The notes beneath the pieces were generated by a model. The model did no database searches. It was not told the origin of the DNA and saw only the letters and a list, made by a program, of their open reading frames with translations. The position numbers and the translations under genes were made by a program. This document shows positions 54,905-64,000 of a stretch of 64,000 bases of DNA, piece after piece; position 1 is the first letter of the stretch; the number at the start of each line of letters is the position of its first letter. This DNA is from Trichobilharzia szidati (lineage: Eukaryota; Platyhelminthes; Trematoda; Strigeidida; Schistosomatidae): NCBI GenBank assembly GCA_944472155.2, contig OX235271.1:22637710-22701709 (forward strand), written 5' to 3'.

Positions 54905-56305
54905 TTATCAACTTCATTCAACAGTTATATGATAATGGTGCGTGTCAGGTGGGTGATCTGATATACAATGAAAAAAACTTAGTAAAGCACTTGAAGTGAA
55001 TGCAGGAGTAAGACAAGCCGGTTTATTATCATCAACGATGATATTCTTAATTGTAGTGGACTGGATTATGCAGTACAGTATGTGTGTGTGTGGGGGGGGG
55101 GACGAAAAAACAGGAATACTCTGGACCACCTATAAGAAGACTCTAGAAGATCTCGATTTCACGTGTGGATGATTTATGTCTAATGTTACACAAAATCGAT
55201 GACTAACAGGTGAAAAGCAACAAACTAGCTGAAGAAGCGCAGTCGCAGAAGACATGATTCCAGGTGAACATAGAGAAGACGGAGGCGATGAAGATAGCCA
55301 ACCAGCCACAACAACAACAACCAGCACTAATCACCATCGACGAAAGAGATTTGACAGAGTTTACTTCCTTCACTTATCCGGCTAAGAAGCATCGTTTCAA
55401 CTACAGACACACAGAACGGATGAAGGTGTCAAAGCTGGCCAGCGAGAATCGGAAAGTCAAGGCAAGATACGCCTTCATCAACCTGAAACCAGTTTGGAAA
55501 TCTTTGGCACTCAGCCTCAGCATGAAGAACAAGATTCGTTTGGATTTTCAACACCAATGTCAAGTCAATCAGTAGTCAGTGCTTCTATACGGGTGAGAAA
55601 CTTGCACTGCGTGTCACGAAAAGGATTTTCAACAGGCTATTGCAGAGGTTTATCAACAGCTGCCTGCTTCTCCGGCTGCATATTGAAGATCAAATTGCTG
55701 GCTGGGCTGAAAGAATTAGCAACGAGAAACTCTGCAATGGAACAAGCCAACCAAGAGCCGATCGCTCAGCGAATATGCATGAGAGAATAGAGATGGGTTG
55801 ATCGGGCATGCATCGAGGAGGCTGTGGAACGACATCGCGTGCAATGTAGACTATAACTCGAGTGGAATCGCAATTAGAAGCGACGAGTGAGTCGTAGGTG
55901 CGAGGATAACATGGAGTAGATCATGTTTTTTGTGCGTCGGTGGCATAGCGGTTAGGACGCTCGCCGACCGTGCATATGGTCGGGGGTTCGATCCCCGGCC
56001 GGCGCACTCCTTTACCTCGCTAAGCCAGAAATAATGCTGGTGAAGAGGAAAGGTTGGGCATGAGACTAGCAACCCCATCCTGTAAAAATAAACACTGCTA
56101 CAGAAACTTCAAGCCTCTAACTTGAAGCCCTATGTTCCACTGGGAACGTGAAGGAATTAAAAAAAAAAAGATCATGTTTTTGGAATGAGATGAGATAATG
56201 TGGATAATCGCGGATGCAGCTGGAGAAGACAGTAGAGAATAGAGCAAAGTCGAGATGTGTTGTTGAATCCCTATGTTCTACTGGGAACCCAAGGAAATAA
56301 TTATA
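54905..56305 (+). mobile_element. SR2-like LINE, RT core to 3' end, with SINE inserted
   Basis: Starts in RT (FINFIQQLYDNGACQ type), TTCACGTGTGGATGATTTA at FADD (shared +4 shift), then NIEKTEAMKIANQPQQQQ and ERDLTEFTSFTYPAKKHRFN; C-terminal part worn. A type 3 SINE splits it at 55931-56169. Confidence 0.8.
55931..56169 (+). mobile_element. tRNA-headed SINE (type 3), full length, specific to copy D
   Basis: Flanked by GATCATGTTTTT at 55919-55930 and 56170-56181. Copy C has the uninterrupted site near 47304. Head GTGCGTCGGTGGCATAGCGG with box A TGGCATAGCGG and box B GGTTCGATCCC; the first and last seven bases of the head (GCGTCGG, CCGGCGC) can pair as an acceptor stem. Body with GAAATAATGCTGGTGAAGAG, tail GAAGCCCTATGTTCCACTGG, GAACGTGAAGGAATT and an A-run. 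The tail copies the SR2-like 3' end, so the LINE probably mobilised it. Best candidate here for a recent mover. Confidence 0.88.
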
Positions 56306-57189
56306 AGTAATTTATAGTGTCTGATAGTAAGTTCCTATGGTAACGTGAATCCTTTGTGAGCAATCTACACTTTCCTACACGACTGAAGTCAGTATTCCCT
56401 AACTGTATGAATTGATAATATGTCTTGATCTGGCGATTATTCTCTTTCTTCCAGTCCAATCCTATTTTTGCTAACATATGACTTCAAAGTAGGCAGTGAT
56501 TAGACATCCGTAACACATGTTTCATTGACGTCAACCATCTTATCTAGTACCCTCTAAACCTTAATTCTAGAGTGTTCATTTAGTGGTTCCATCAAACAAT
56601 AAAAATAATTGTTCTATCTTGGATAGTGTTTCTATTAATGTACAGAATACTCAACAGAATTTGCTGCATAATAAATTTCTCTTCTCTCGTCCAGCATCTT
56701 CAAGTAAAATAGTAATTGTCAAAAAGTAGATTGCGTATTCCAAAATACTGTCTCACCACCCGAAGCGAAAACCCAATATCTTATGATATTTTTCTCCTTT
56801 ATCCGCTTCACAAGAAATAGACGTTATTTGGTTGAAACCCAATTTTCTTTTTTAAAAAAAAGTTCAGGAATACATTTTGAGACACAAGGACATATAGCTG
56901 AATAGTTGAAGACTACAGACGGGTAGTTCTACTTCTTAGACACACAGTTATCTCATGTTTTCGGGATATGTGATGTCATCCACGATTAGGCTTTTTTTTC
57001 AAGTTTAGTAAAAACATCAGAATCAGCAGGCTGCAAGCATTTTAAATACTCGCGAGAATAGAAAATGCCATTGAAGATCATATTTTAAATAGATTAAAAC
57101 AAGGTGAACAAGAGAAATTATACGCAGTATAATGAATGATATGGAGGTTTTTCGTTGTCCAAGTTGTATACAAACCGTTTGATAATATC
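56306..57189. other. Intronic sequence, no gene seen
   Basis: Matches C 47441-47819 and 48095-48599 without the W insertion. Confidence 0.6.
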
Positions 57190-57870
57190 CTCTTTCAAAT
57201 CCCATCATCAACGGGAGGGATTTGAAAGAGGTTACTTCATTCACTTATCTAGGGAGCATGGTCTCAACTACACGAGGAACGGACGAGGATGTCAAATCGA
57301 GCGAGAATCGGGAAGGCGAGAAACACATTCATCAACCTGAAACCAATCTGGAGGTCTTCGTCACTCAACTCAGCATCAACAACAAAATTCGGATTTTCAA
57401 TACAACCGTCAAGTCAGTCAGTTCTTCTATACGGATCAGAAACTTGGCGGGTCACCAAGAATATTTCCAACAGCCTGTTGCAGACCTTTATCAACAGCTG
57501 TCTTCGTTCTATACTCAAGATCAGATGGCCGGAAAGAATCACCAACAAAAACCGATGGGAACAAACAAAACAAGAACAAATCGCTCAACAAATATGCAGG
57601 AGAAAGTGGAGATGGATTGGACACTCGCTGAGGAGGCTGCTGGGTAACATTGCGCGTAAGGCCAGTGCTCGAGTGGAAACCGAAAGGGAAGCGGCGAGTG
57701 GGATGGGATGTACAAGGGTGACATGGAGGAGATCGTGTGAAGAAGAGATGAAACAGTATGGACTAACATGGATACAGGTGAAAAGTACAGCAGAAGACAG
57801 AAGCAAGTGGAGACGTGCAGTTGAAGCCCTTTGTTCCACTAGGAACCCAAGGGAACAATAGTAATGATAA
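57190..57870 (+). mobile_element. SR2-like LINE 3' fragment, D copy
   Basis: Counterpart of 48600-49288. Frame 57289-57861 is open for 190 codons: SVLLYGSETWRVTKNISNSL, FINSCLRSILKIRWPERITN, ICRRKWRWIGHSLRRLLGNI and RRAVEALCSTRNPREQ at the end. This gives the best view of the C-terminal ORF2 sequence of the family. Confidence 0.87.
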
Positions 57871-57964
57871 ACGATTGTTAAATACCTGTAGTCATATTGA
57901 TATTTCACTAGCATATTGTAGTACAAATCGGTTAAATTTGAAGACTCTTGAACAAGGATAATCA

Positions 57965-58190
57965 ATATTAGATGGCTGGAGGTAGTCGGCCACAGGAAAC
58001 CCTACCTGACCTAAGTTTCGTGCTAGTTGGCACTCACCCGCCAGTCAGTAAGGCGTATTTGCAACCTTGAAGGAATTCATGTCCCTCCTTGTGAGATTCG
58101 AACCCGTGTCACCCAGTGCCGCCTGCAGTCAGAGACTTTACCAATGAGCTCTTCGGACTGGTGATTGACTTCCTCTACGATTACCATATT
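57965..58190 (-). mobile_element. tRNA-headed retroposon (type 5), D copy
   Basis: Counterpart of 49390-49600; box B GGGTTCGAATCTC on the minus strand is intact here. Confidence 0.65.
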
Positions 58191-58644
58191 GGATACTTTG
58201 ATTGCACACTAGTAACTAGTGTCGTGTGTGTATAGTCTTTTGTTTACTGTCTAGATACGCCTTGCTAACTGACTGACCGGTGATTGGCAACTAGCACGAA
58301 GTCTAGGTGAAGCAAGGCATCCTGCCGATTACCTCCAACCATTTATAATATCAATAATTCAAAGTGCACGGTGATGACGAGCCAACTAGCTTGTTGTTGG
58401 TGGTGGTGGTCACATTACAAACTTGACACTGACGACAGAATTCAGTCTGCGTCAAACAAATGACTAGACACATTATAAAATACAAGTAATCCCAATTTTT
58501 CATTCGGTGAACTCTGGTATTATCTTCTTCTTCTCTATGAAAATGATCAAAATTATAAATATCAAAGGTATATGCAAATGGGAGGTCACAGTGCATCATA
58601 TATCCATACACACGCACACCTAATCACCCACCCACTGACCCGTC
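58191..58644. other. Intronic sequence with remnants of the 39335 inverted repeat
   Basis: Matches C 49601-50054; no gene. Confidence 0.5.
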
Positions 58645-59670
58645 TATTATTATTATTATTTCCTTTAATTCCTAAAGGAACATAGGGCTTCAGCCTTGCG
58701 TCTCCATTGCGTTCGGTTCTCTGCTAGAGTCTTCACCTGGCTCCAAGTCTGCCCACACGTTTTCATCTCCTCTTCACATGACCTCCTCCAAGTCACCCTT
58801 ACTTACTTTACTTTACTTCGGCTATCTCCTACGGGAGGATGAGCCGGCTTCATGAACATCCCGAATCGTTTGTAAGAGAGTTCATGAAGTTTCGTGGGAA
58901 TTTGGTACGAGTGATGTCCCAAGAATCGCTCGGCCTTTTGTTTGAGAGTGCAGCTCTAGCCTTTACACAACCAAGTGTGACCTACAAGGCAGTAGGAGTG
59001 GAGTAGGGAGTCCACTATCCATTGGCAGCCGGTGGCCGGAATTCGGTTCATACGCCTTTTTGAATGGGGCCAGACATCCAGGACATCCAACAAGCACTTT
59101 GTCCATACGTCTGCCGGTGAGCTCCAGTGAGCTTCATACGCCAGTCGTTGGAGGTTTGGAATCAGGGTTTAGCCATCTCCCCTAGACTGTCATCCAATGG
59201 ACAGTCAACCCGGTGAAGAGCGCCGGGCATCCGCTTTCGCCCTTTCACTTTGGTGAGAAACACCTCCGCCACGTGAAGGCAGTGAGTAGGACTTCCTCAG
59301 GAGAGGCTATGTAAGACGCCCGATCATGTGGGAGCATTTCAAGAGGTGTGCGGAGGGGTGGCCAACCCGCAGCGCAAGGCACCCACCCCCGACCATCCTG
59401 AGGCTTTGGAGGCAAGCCACCCTTGCACTGACAACCAACTCACCGCTTCCCTTTCGGCCGGGTTCCACTCGAGCAATGGCTTGTCTAGTGATGTCCCTTG
59501 ATGGATGGCTTCCTCAGAGTATGGCCAGCCAATCCATCTCCATTTCTTCCTGCCTATTTGTTTCACAATCGATTCCTGCTGTTTTGGTTCGCTCCCAGAG
59601 ATCCCTCACTATTGCTGATCTTTTCTGGCCGGCCATCTGATCTTGAGTATTGAGCGAAGACAACTGTTAA
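58645..59670 (-). mobile_element. SR2-like LINE 3' end, split by a 614-bp insertion
   Basis: 58645-58800 and 59415-59670 join to one minus-strand ORF2 C-terminus (IGRKKWRWIGWPYSEEAIHQ at 59500-59560). Confidence 0.78.
58801..59414 (-). mobile_element. GC-richer non-autonomous element specific to copy D
   Basis: Flanked by AGTCACCCTT (58791-58800) and AGCCACCCTT (59415-59424), one mismatch. On the minus strand it ends in a GAAGTAAAGTAAAGTAAGTA tail after GTAGGAGATAGCC, as in LINE-type 3' tails. No long coding frame on the minus strand; base composition is clearly more GC-rich than its surroundings. No second copy in the window. It could be a LINE-derived short element or a very truncated LINE with its 5' UTR fused to its 3' end. 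Confidence 0.6.
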
Positions 59671-59815
59671 TGAAGGTTTGTAGTCTAACCATGTTTTATT
59701 TGTCATTCCACTCTCAGTTACATCAATCAATCCAATTTGCCATAATATTATATATTAACTTCAATAGTTGTGAAAATTAATTCTCCTCTGTCAATTTGTT
59801 ACTATTTTCCTTTAG
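59671..59815. other. Intron end before E7
   Basis: AT-rich with the pyrimidine tract TACTATTTTCCTTTAG at 59800-59815. Confidence 0.6.
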
Positions 59816-59890
59816 GAAGAATTAAAGAAATGGGGTCTTATACCTAATTGGAAACGTGAACTAATTGAAAAGAAACAATTGAATAAAATG
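59816..59890 (+). CDS. Internal exon E7 (phase 0 to 0)
   Basis: Acceptor TTTTCCTTTAG ends at 59815; donor GTTTGT begins at 59891. 75 nt, 25 codons: EELKKWGLIPNWKRELIEKK and QLNKM. With E6 it gives two Trp-Lys basic motifs about 24 residues apart, the second of the form IPxWKREL-EKK. That spacing and the (I/M)PxWKRxLLE(R/K) motif recall the N-terminus of phostensin and a segment of taperin, proteins tied to actin and protein phosphatase 1. Inference from memory. Phase 0 on both sides matches E6. The gene continues downstream; no further exon could be fixed before the window ends. Confidence 0.75.
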
Positions 59891-60281
59891 GTTTGTTATA
59901 ATTTCTTGTCTTATTTACTTTATGCGCAGTTCAAAAATGGAGATTAGTATTATTATTATTTTTGTTATTATTACACATTTGTTTGCGCTTTTCATTATCT
60001 TGTAATTTACCGGTTGTTCAGTTTATATTGGTTTGTTCAACTGGTTTACATACTTATACACACATGTACTCTAGATTGTTGGTGTCAAGGGAAGATGATC
60101 TGGAAATCTAGCTCAGCTAGTGTGAACAATTAAAATAATCACTTTCTAACATACATGATTATAATATTTATTGAAATGCAAGCTTGGTAGGCATCAAAAG
60201 CATCAAAAGATGGGCCACATAAAGCATCATAGTTTGTGCGCACAAGGGTCGGGATATTGCTTCGATTTTGGAATTAGTTCT
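59891..60281. other. Intronic sequence, no gene seen
   Basis: A short (TTA)n patch at 59947-59970; nothing else recognised. Confidence 0.5.
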
Positions 60282-61045
60282 CGTCTTTGAGGAGCTGGTT
60301 GATTTAATTGCTAAGCTTTCGTTGTCCACCATGTAGACAACATCGCTTCAACGCAAGTTTCAGTATAAAATGAACTGATTTGAATTCTCCTTAAATGAAA
60401 TAATCGTGTCTCCTGGCAACCATTGTCGTGACTAGTTGTTGATTTACATCTCTATTGATCTATTTTTATCGACTTAGACTTTGAACTTTCCTGTCGCGTG
60501 ATTTTCTTTCTACTAGCTCGTAAAGTTTGTGTGTGTGTTAATATGTTTGTTCATCGCTGGCTGATTCATTTTTTTTATTATAGCTTGAAACCACACAGTA
60601 TTTTTTGTACAAGTATGGAATTTTCAGCATGTAATGTCCGTAGCCCAAATTTTTCAGGCCGACCATTGATATCAAGGTGTGCGCCGGCAGGGGATCGAAC
60701 CCCGGACCATGTGCATGGTCGGCGAGAGTCCTAACCGGTGTGCTACCGACGCACATGAGTTCAAGGTTTATAGAAGTTCCCTGGTGGCAGTATTTTTGGT
60801 GTTTCCTCGATTTAAAATTTCTACATTACCTAATCATCATCATCAAATTCATGTCCATAATTATCTACATGCATTAATATGAAATAGGAGTATATATCGT
60901 GCCTTTTCACAGCTGACTTATCTTCTTGGATAACGATATGAAGGGGACGCCCACTTTGACCGATGTAATTAATTTTGTAAATGGTGTTAATCTTCTCTTC
61001 TCTTTCTGTTGAATCTTTCGGTCTGCACTATATCGGATGAAGTGA
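60282..61045 (-). mobile_element. Penelope-like element, terminal repeat and GIY-YIG relic
   Basis: 60282-60390 is the terminal segment (GAGGAGCTGGTTGATTTAAT). The minus strand of 60780-61040 codes in pieces INTIYKINYIGQSGRP, a compressed GIY-YIG pattern like that at 38225-39070. A body type 4 retroposon is nested at 60586-60755. RT absent here; a related RT scrap is at 62220-62600. Confidence 0.65.
60586..60755 (-). mobile_element. Short retroposon, tRNA-like head with body type 4
   Basis: The minus strand starts GTGCGTCGGTAGCACACCGG, box B GGTTCGATCCCC intact, body ATGCTGAAAATTCCATACTT and the end AAGCTATAATAAAA. Nested in the Penelope-like remnant; the undisturbed version of the host element is around 38520. 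Confidence 0.72.
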
Positions 61046-61779
61046 TTGTGTTGGCTGGCTGGCTGATTGGCTTGTGTTGCTGTATCTATTTCAAACGGTC
61101 TTTCGAGTCTTTATTTCAGAGACATATATATATGATTTAATAGTGTGAAATATTCCCATATCATGAATTAAAAGTCAATCTGAACGAAAAATATTCTTTT
61201 CAATAATTTCTCCTCTTCAGGTTCTTACAGTTATAAAATATTATAATATTTGTTGTCGTTACAATAATGCGAGCCAGTTATGCAGCGGATACATTTTTTT
61301 CAACGTAGAATAACAGATTAGTGTTATGGGGTGTCATAATAAATAGTCGTATTTGTGTGACAAACATGCTAGGCTGAAATCGATTACAAAATATTGTAAA
61401 ATGGGAGACAATAATTAATGGTGGTGACTAGTCATAATAGATTTGTAGAGTGTAGGGTAGGAAAATTGACAAGTCAGTTCAAGGTTATAAAAGGTGTCAG
61501 GTGAGTGGGTAGTACAAAGTGGTCTGTATTAAGCAGGAGATATTAAGGCTCCGATGTGAGGTTCATAATGAAATAACGAATACATAAAATGAAACAGATG
61601 GAGGCATATATTGAGAAAAGAGATAATATCACTAATAATAAGTCCGAATAGTATAAATGGGAAATTCGATAATGTTGAGAGAATGCTTGCATGAAGAGCA
61701 TAAATTATGACGAATGATCAACTCGTAAAAATAAAACTAACCCTTACAAACCAAACTATAGAAAATTAATCTGATGCTC
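61046..61779. other. Intronic sequence, no gene seen
   Basis: AT-rich. A half copy of the 11467 palindrome arm lies at 61188-61220 (ATATTCTTTTCAATAATTTC). Confidence 0.5.
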
Positions 61780-62135
61780 GCTAGTGACTTGCTACAGAAT
61801 GGAGTTTCCTGGAGTTCTAGTGAGAAGTCGTGACCAGTGAATTCCATCCAGATGTTCACGTGTGAGGATGGATGTCCCACCTACGACAATGGTTGGGGTC
61901 GCGCTAAATCACGAATCGGTAGAAGTTAGAATTCATGAACCATTGAACAGGGTCCCAGTGGCTGAATGGTATACGAGCTCGCTTGCCTTGTAACCGGAAG
62001 GTCCTGGGTTCGAACCCCAGTGGGTGCATACTGCCGATGATTCCCAAAAACCAGGATGAAACAGCTGTCCATTACTCCTTGCTAGTTTTCAATGGTTCTC
62101 TAACTGATATCTATCCGTGATAAACTCGTAAGGAT
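61780..62135 (+). mobile_element. Family W retroposon, long copy
   Basis: Extended leader (GAGAAGTCGTGACCAGTGAA), TGGCTGAATGGTATACGAGC as box A, box B GGGTTCGAACCCC, then a worn module (CATACTGCCGATGATTCCCA, GGATGAAACAGCTGTCCA) and tail. Followed directly by (AAT)n. Confidence 0.7.
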
Positions 62136-62137
62136 AG

Positions 62138-62138
62138 A

Positions 62139-62199
<61 letters not shown>

Positions 62200-62200
62200 G
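62138..62200. repeat. (AAT)n microsatellite
   Basis: About 20 AAT units after the W retroposon tail. Confidence 0.95.
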
Positions 62201-62219
62201 GCAAAGAAAGGAAAAAAAT

Positions 62220-62600
62220 CAAGAGGGTTATATATATTGCAGAATGAATTTTCTTGTAGCCTTTGGTGATGGTGTGTTGTTGGTATTACTATTTAAATTT
62301 AAACACTTTTTGATGAAATTGTGTTGGTAATCATTCTTCTCTTTGCAGACAGCTAGTAAGTATTTTTCCTCCATTCTCTTCATCACCGGAGTGCTACAGT
62401 GTGTTTGGACTGTCTCTTAAACAATGTCTGCACATAGTCTCTTTTGTGGGTAATTGGGTTATTCCTTCTATGGTTGAGTATTTGGTATGTGTGTGAGTTG
62501 GTTTTCTGCATACTTCTGTTTCTAAATTTCCTTTGTTCGTTCTCTTGATTAAGTAAGACATCTAAGAATGAAATTTTGTTGTCTGATTTATTCTTCTCTT
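62220..62600 (-). mobile_element. Penelope-like RT C-terminal scrap
   Basis: The minus strand codes in pieces NNPITHKRDYVQTLFKRQ type sequence and resembles 38880-39010 (CTTAAACAATGTCTGCACA on the plus strand in both). No frame survives. Confidence 0.5.
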
Positions 62601-62954
62601 GTGAATTTAATAAGAATGATCAATAGTCACATAGATTGACAACAAATCAAGACATACTATTAAGTACCATTTATAGAGAATTCGAATAAGTCCACCACCG
62701 CCGCATTTGATTTGAAATATGATCCACAAATCAGTGAAGCAGTGTCAGCAACTGCGTCTCTATGGTTGGTGATGACTGAAACAGTTCCACACGCCATTCG
62801 ATTTGTTCGAAATCTGGAGCCGATGTACACCACAAGTTTAGAATCAGAGTTTTCCAACTTCCCCTGGGTAGAATTCCATGTCCACCAGTCTGGTTATCAG
62901 CTCCAGACGTCCTTATTCACCCTTCCTTTTTTCTTGTTGTAAGGAACACTGATA
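62601..62954. other. Unassigned stretch with overlapping open frames
   Basis: The plus frame 62712-62942 (FDLKYDPQISEAVSATASLW in the wider frame) and the minus frame 62660-62857 overlap. I recognise neither. The sequence is less AT-rich than its surroundings and may be part of an unidentified element or an unrecognised exon of the host gene. Confidence 0.3.
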
Positions 62955-63295
62955 CCTTCTGACGAAATCTCAGCATGGATACAGAGGGCTAGTTTCGCAT
63001 ATGCCAGTTTACGCCGCCTTTGGCGTAGACGTGATATCCGGCTATCGACCAAAGGGCGGGTGTACTGCTCATCAGTCAGCTCCGTCCTCCTTTATGGATG
63101 TGATACCTGGCCATTGAGAGCGGAAGACATGAAAAGATTAGCTGTCTCCGGTCATAGGTGTCTGCGTTCTATCTCCCGTGTGAATTGGTATAATAAGGTG
63201 AGCAATATTGGAGTTAGGCATCGGTTGAGTGCTAGGTAAGGAGGGGAAATCAATAGACGAGACTGTGAAATTACATCGACTGAGATGGTTAGTTG
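62955..63295 (+). mobile_element. LINE fragment (second LINE family)
   Basis: Plus strand: RRLWRRRDIRLSTKGRVYCS type sequence in pieces, SETWPL-like (TGGCCATTGAGAGCGGAAGA), then VKLHRLRW. It stops at 63295, where an SR2-like 3' end in the other orientation begins, so the latter cut it. Confidence 0.7.
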
Positions 63296-63307
63296 GCGAA
63301 ATATACC

Positions 63308-63309
<2 letters not shown>

Positions 63310-63347
<38 letters not shown>

Positions 63348-63545
63348 TCCTTTAATTCCTAGAGGAACATAGGGCTTCAGCCGTCCGTCTCCATTGCCTT
63401 CGGTTGTCTGCTGTAGTTTTCACCTGGCTCCAAGTCTGCCCACACGCTTTCAATTCCTCTTCACATGATCTCCTCCAGGTCACCCTTGGACGACCAACTC
63501 GTCGCTTCCCTTTCGGGTTCCACTCGAGGGCTTGTCTAGTGATTA
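63310..63545 (-). mobile_element. SR2-like LINE 3' end with (TTA)n tail
   Basis: Minus frame 63352-63585: LEWNPKGKRRVGRPRVTWRR, SCEEELKACGQTWSQVKTT, RRQWRRTAEALCSSRN, then CTAGGAATTAAAGGAAAT and a 13-unit (AAT) tail (63310-63348). It has only about 200 bp of ORF2, a severely 5'-truncated insertion with an uncorrupted C-terminus, so probably young. Confidence 0.85.
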
Positions 63546-63730
63546 AGTGATTAATATACCCATTAAGACATTGAAATAAGAACAAATTAGTTCAGCGAAG
63601 AGTCTCTTTTCGGCGAATTCATTCACTTAGCTGTACAGTCGCAAATATATATACAATTATTTTGTGTGTGTGTGTGTACATTAGGTTTGTCAAAATCAAA
63701 ATAACAGTTAGTGTGGGTTGTTGATTATAT
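63546..63730. other. Intronic sequence, no gene seen
   Basis: A (TG)n patch lies at 63663-63676. Confidence 0.5.
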
Positions 63731-63916
63731 CATCAAGATAATGAAGCAGTTAAAATGTGTGATTAATACTCAAAGTTGTAACTAAGTGGGGTGAAGATTG
63801 GTAAGATGTGAGTAGAGTTACATCATCAAAATAATGAAGAAGTTAAAATGTGTGATTAATACTCAAAGTTGTAACTAAGTGGGGTGAAGATTGGTAAGAT
63901 GTGAGTAGGGTTACGT
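63731..63916. repeat. 93-bp tandem duplication
   Basis: Two units (63731-63823 and 63824-63916) differ at about five sites; each holds CAAAGTTGTAACTAAGTGGG. A local direct repeat, possibly the start of a longer minisatellite beyond view. Confidence 0.85.
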
Positions 63917-64000
63917 AATATGGACATGCTTAGAAAGATTAGATGCTAGTGAAGGAGTTTGGAGACAATTATGAAAATAAACTAGATAATAGGTGAAAAG

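Larger units (their letters stand above)
50787..59503 (+). repeat. Tandem duplication, copy D
   Basis: Begins at the base equivalent to 40348 and is collinear with copy C up to the equivalent of 50290. D-specific insertions: a type 3 SINE (55931-56169) and a 614-bp GC-richer element (58801-59414). Confidence 0.88.
693..59890 (+). other. Span of one split host gene, 3' end outside window
   Basis: Nine candidate coding exons on the + strand, two of them alternative copies, join in one frame: first exon ends phase 2, then 2-to-1, 1-to-1, 1-to-1, 1-to-1, 1-to-0 and 0-to-0. Joined lengths are 807 nt with the downstream first exon or 795 nt with the upstream one, both whole codons. Each exon has a pyrimidine tract with AG before it and a GT donor after it. 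Introns run from 161 bp to more than 10 kb and are filled with repeats. The last exon ends in phase 0 at a donor, so the gene continues past the window. The 5' end is open too: no promoter can be assigned. Exon prediction is by eye, without transcript support. Confidence 0.72.

Noticed and set aside
55931..56005. Functional tRNA gene
   Set aside because: Boxes A and B are good, but the anticodon arm is irregular, a SINE body follows directly and target duplications flank the whole unit. The other tRNA-like heads in the window are rejected for the same kind of reason.
63731..63916. CRISPR-like direct repeats
   Set aside because: Two adjacent 93-bp units without spacers in a eukaryotic intron; a simple tandem duplication.

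Overview
The window looks like a schistosome or closely related blood-fluke genome (Schistosoma or a sister genus). The reasons are AT-rich DNA with very large introns, many 5'-truncated RTE-clade LINE copies of SR2 type ending in (AAT)n, Penelope-like GIY-YIG fragments, and tRNA-derived short retroposons that carry hammerhead-ribozyme-like modules in the manner of the schistosome Sm-alpha element. Nothing prokaryotic, no CRISPR array and no operon is visible. Two runs of N (13535-14032 and 50291-50786) show a scaffolded draft assembly.

One host gene can be read on the + strand as small exons scattered between repeats. Its junction phases agree throughout: a first coding exon present twice (693-907 and 17548-17774, phase 2 out), then 25994-26079 (2 to 1), 29357-29578 (1 to 1), 34068-34130 (1 to 1), 34292-34330 (1 to 1), an exon present twice (44039-44145 and 54475-54581, 1 to 0), and 59816-59890 (0 to 0), continuing beyond the window. 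About 265-269 codons are visible. The N-terminal part is low complexity, rich in Asn, Ser, Gln and His. The last two exons carry two tandem Trp-Lys basic motifs (LPDWKTHRLERK and IPNWKRELIEKK) that recall the phostensin/taperin family; this resemblance is from memory and unproven.

Two large duplications shape the window. Copy A (1-13534) and copy B (16820 to about 25970) both hold the first coding exon; B lacks about 5.8 kb of A. Copy C (40348-50290) and copy D (50787 to about 59500) both hold the phase 1-to-0 exon. In each case the copies differ by substitutions, by repeat-length changes and by separate element insertions, and each pair lies beside an N gap. True tandem duplication and retained haplotypes are both possible. 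Within the duplicated exons all substitutions seen are synonymous.

Almost everything else is mobile-element debris in introns: SR2-like LINE copies in both orientations, a second LINE family, Penelope-like fragments with inverted termini, and at least five short retroposon families. The most interesting signal is a hammerhead-type fold in the Sm-alpha-like copies and, with the same layout but different stems, in a second and more numerous tRNA-headed family. Every copy read here has a substituted core base, so catalysis is doubtful. Empty and filled sites with target duplications between copies C and D show that several of these families moved after the two copies separated.
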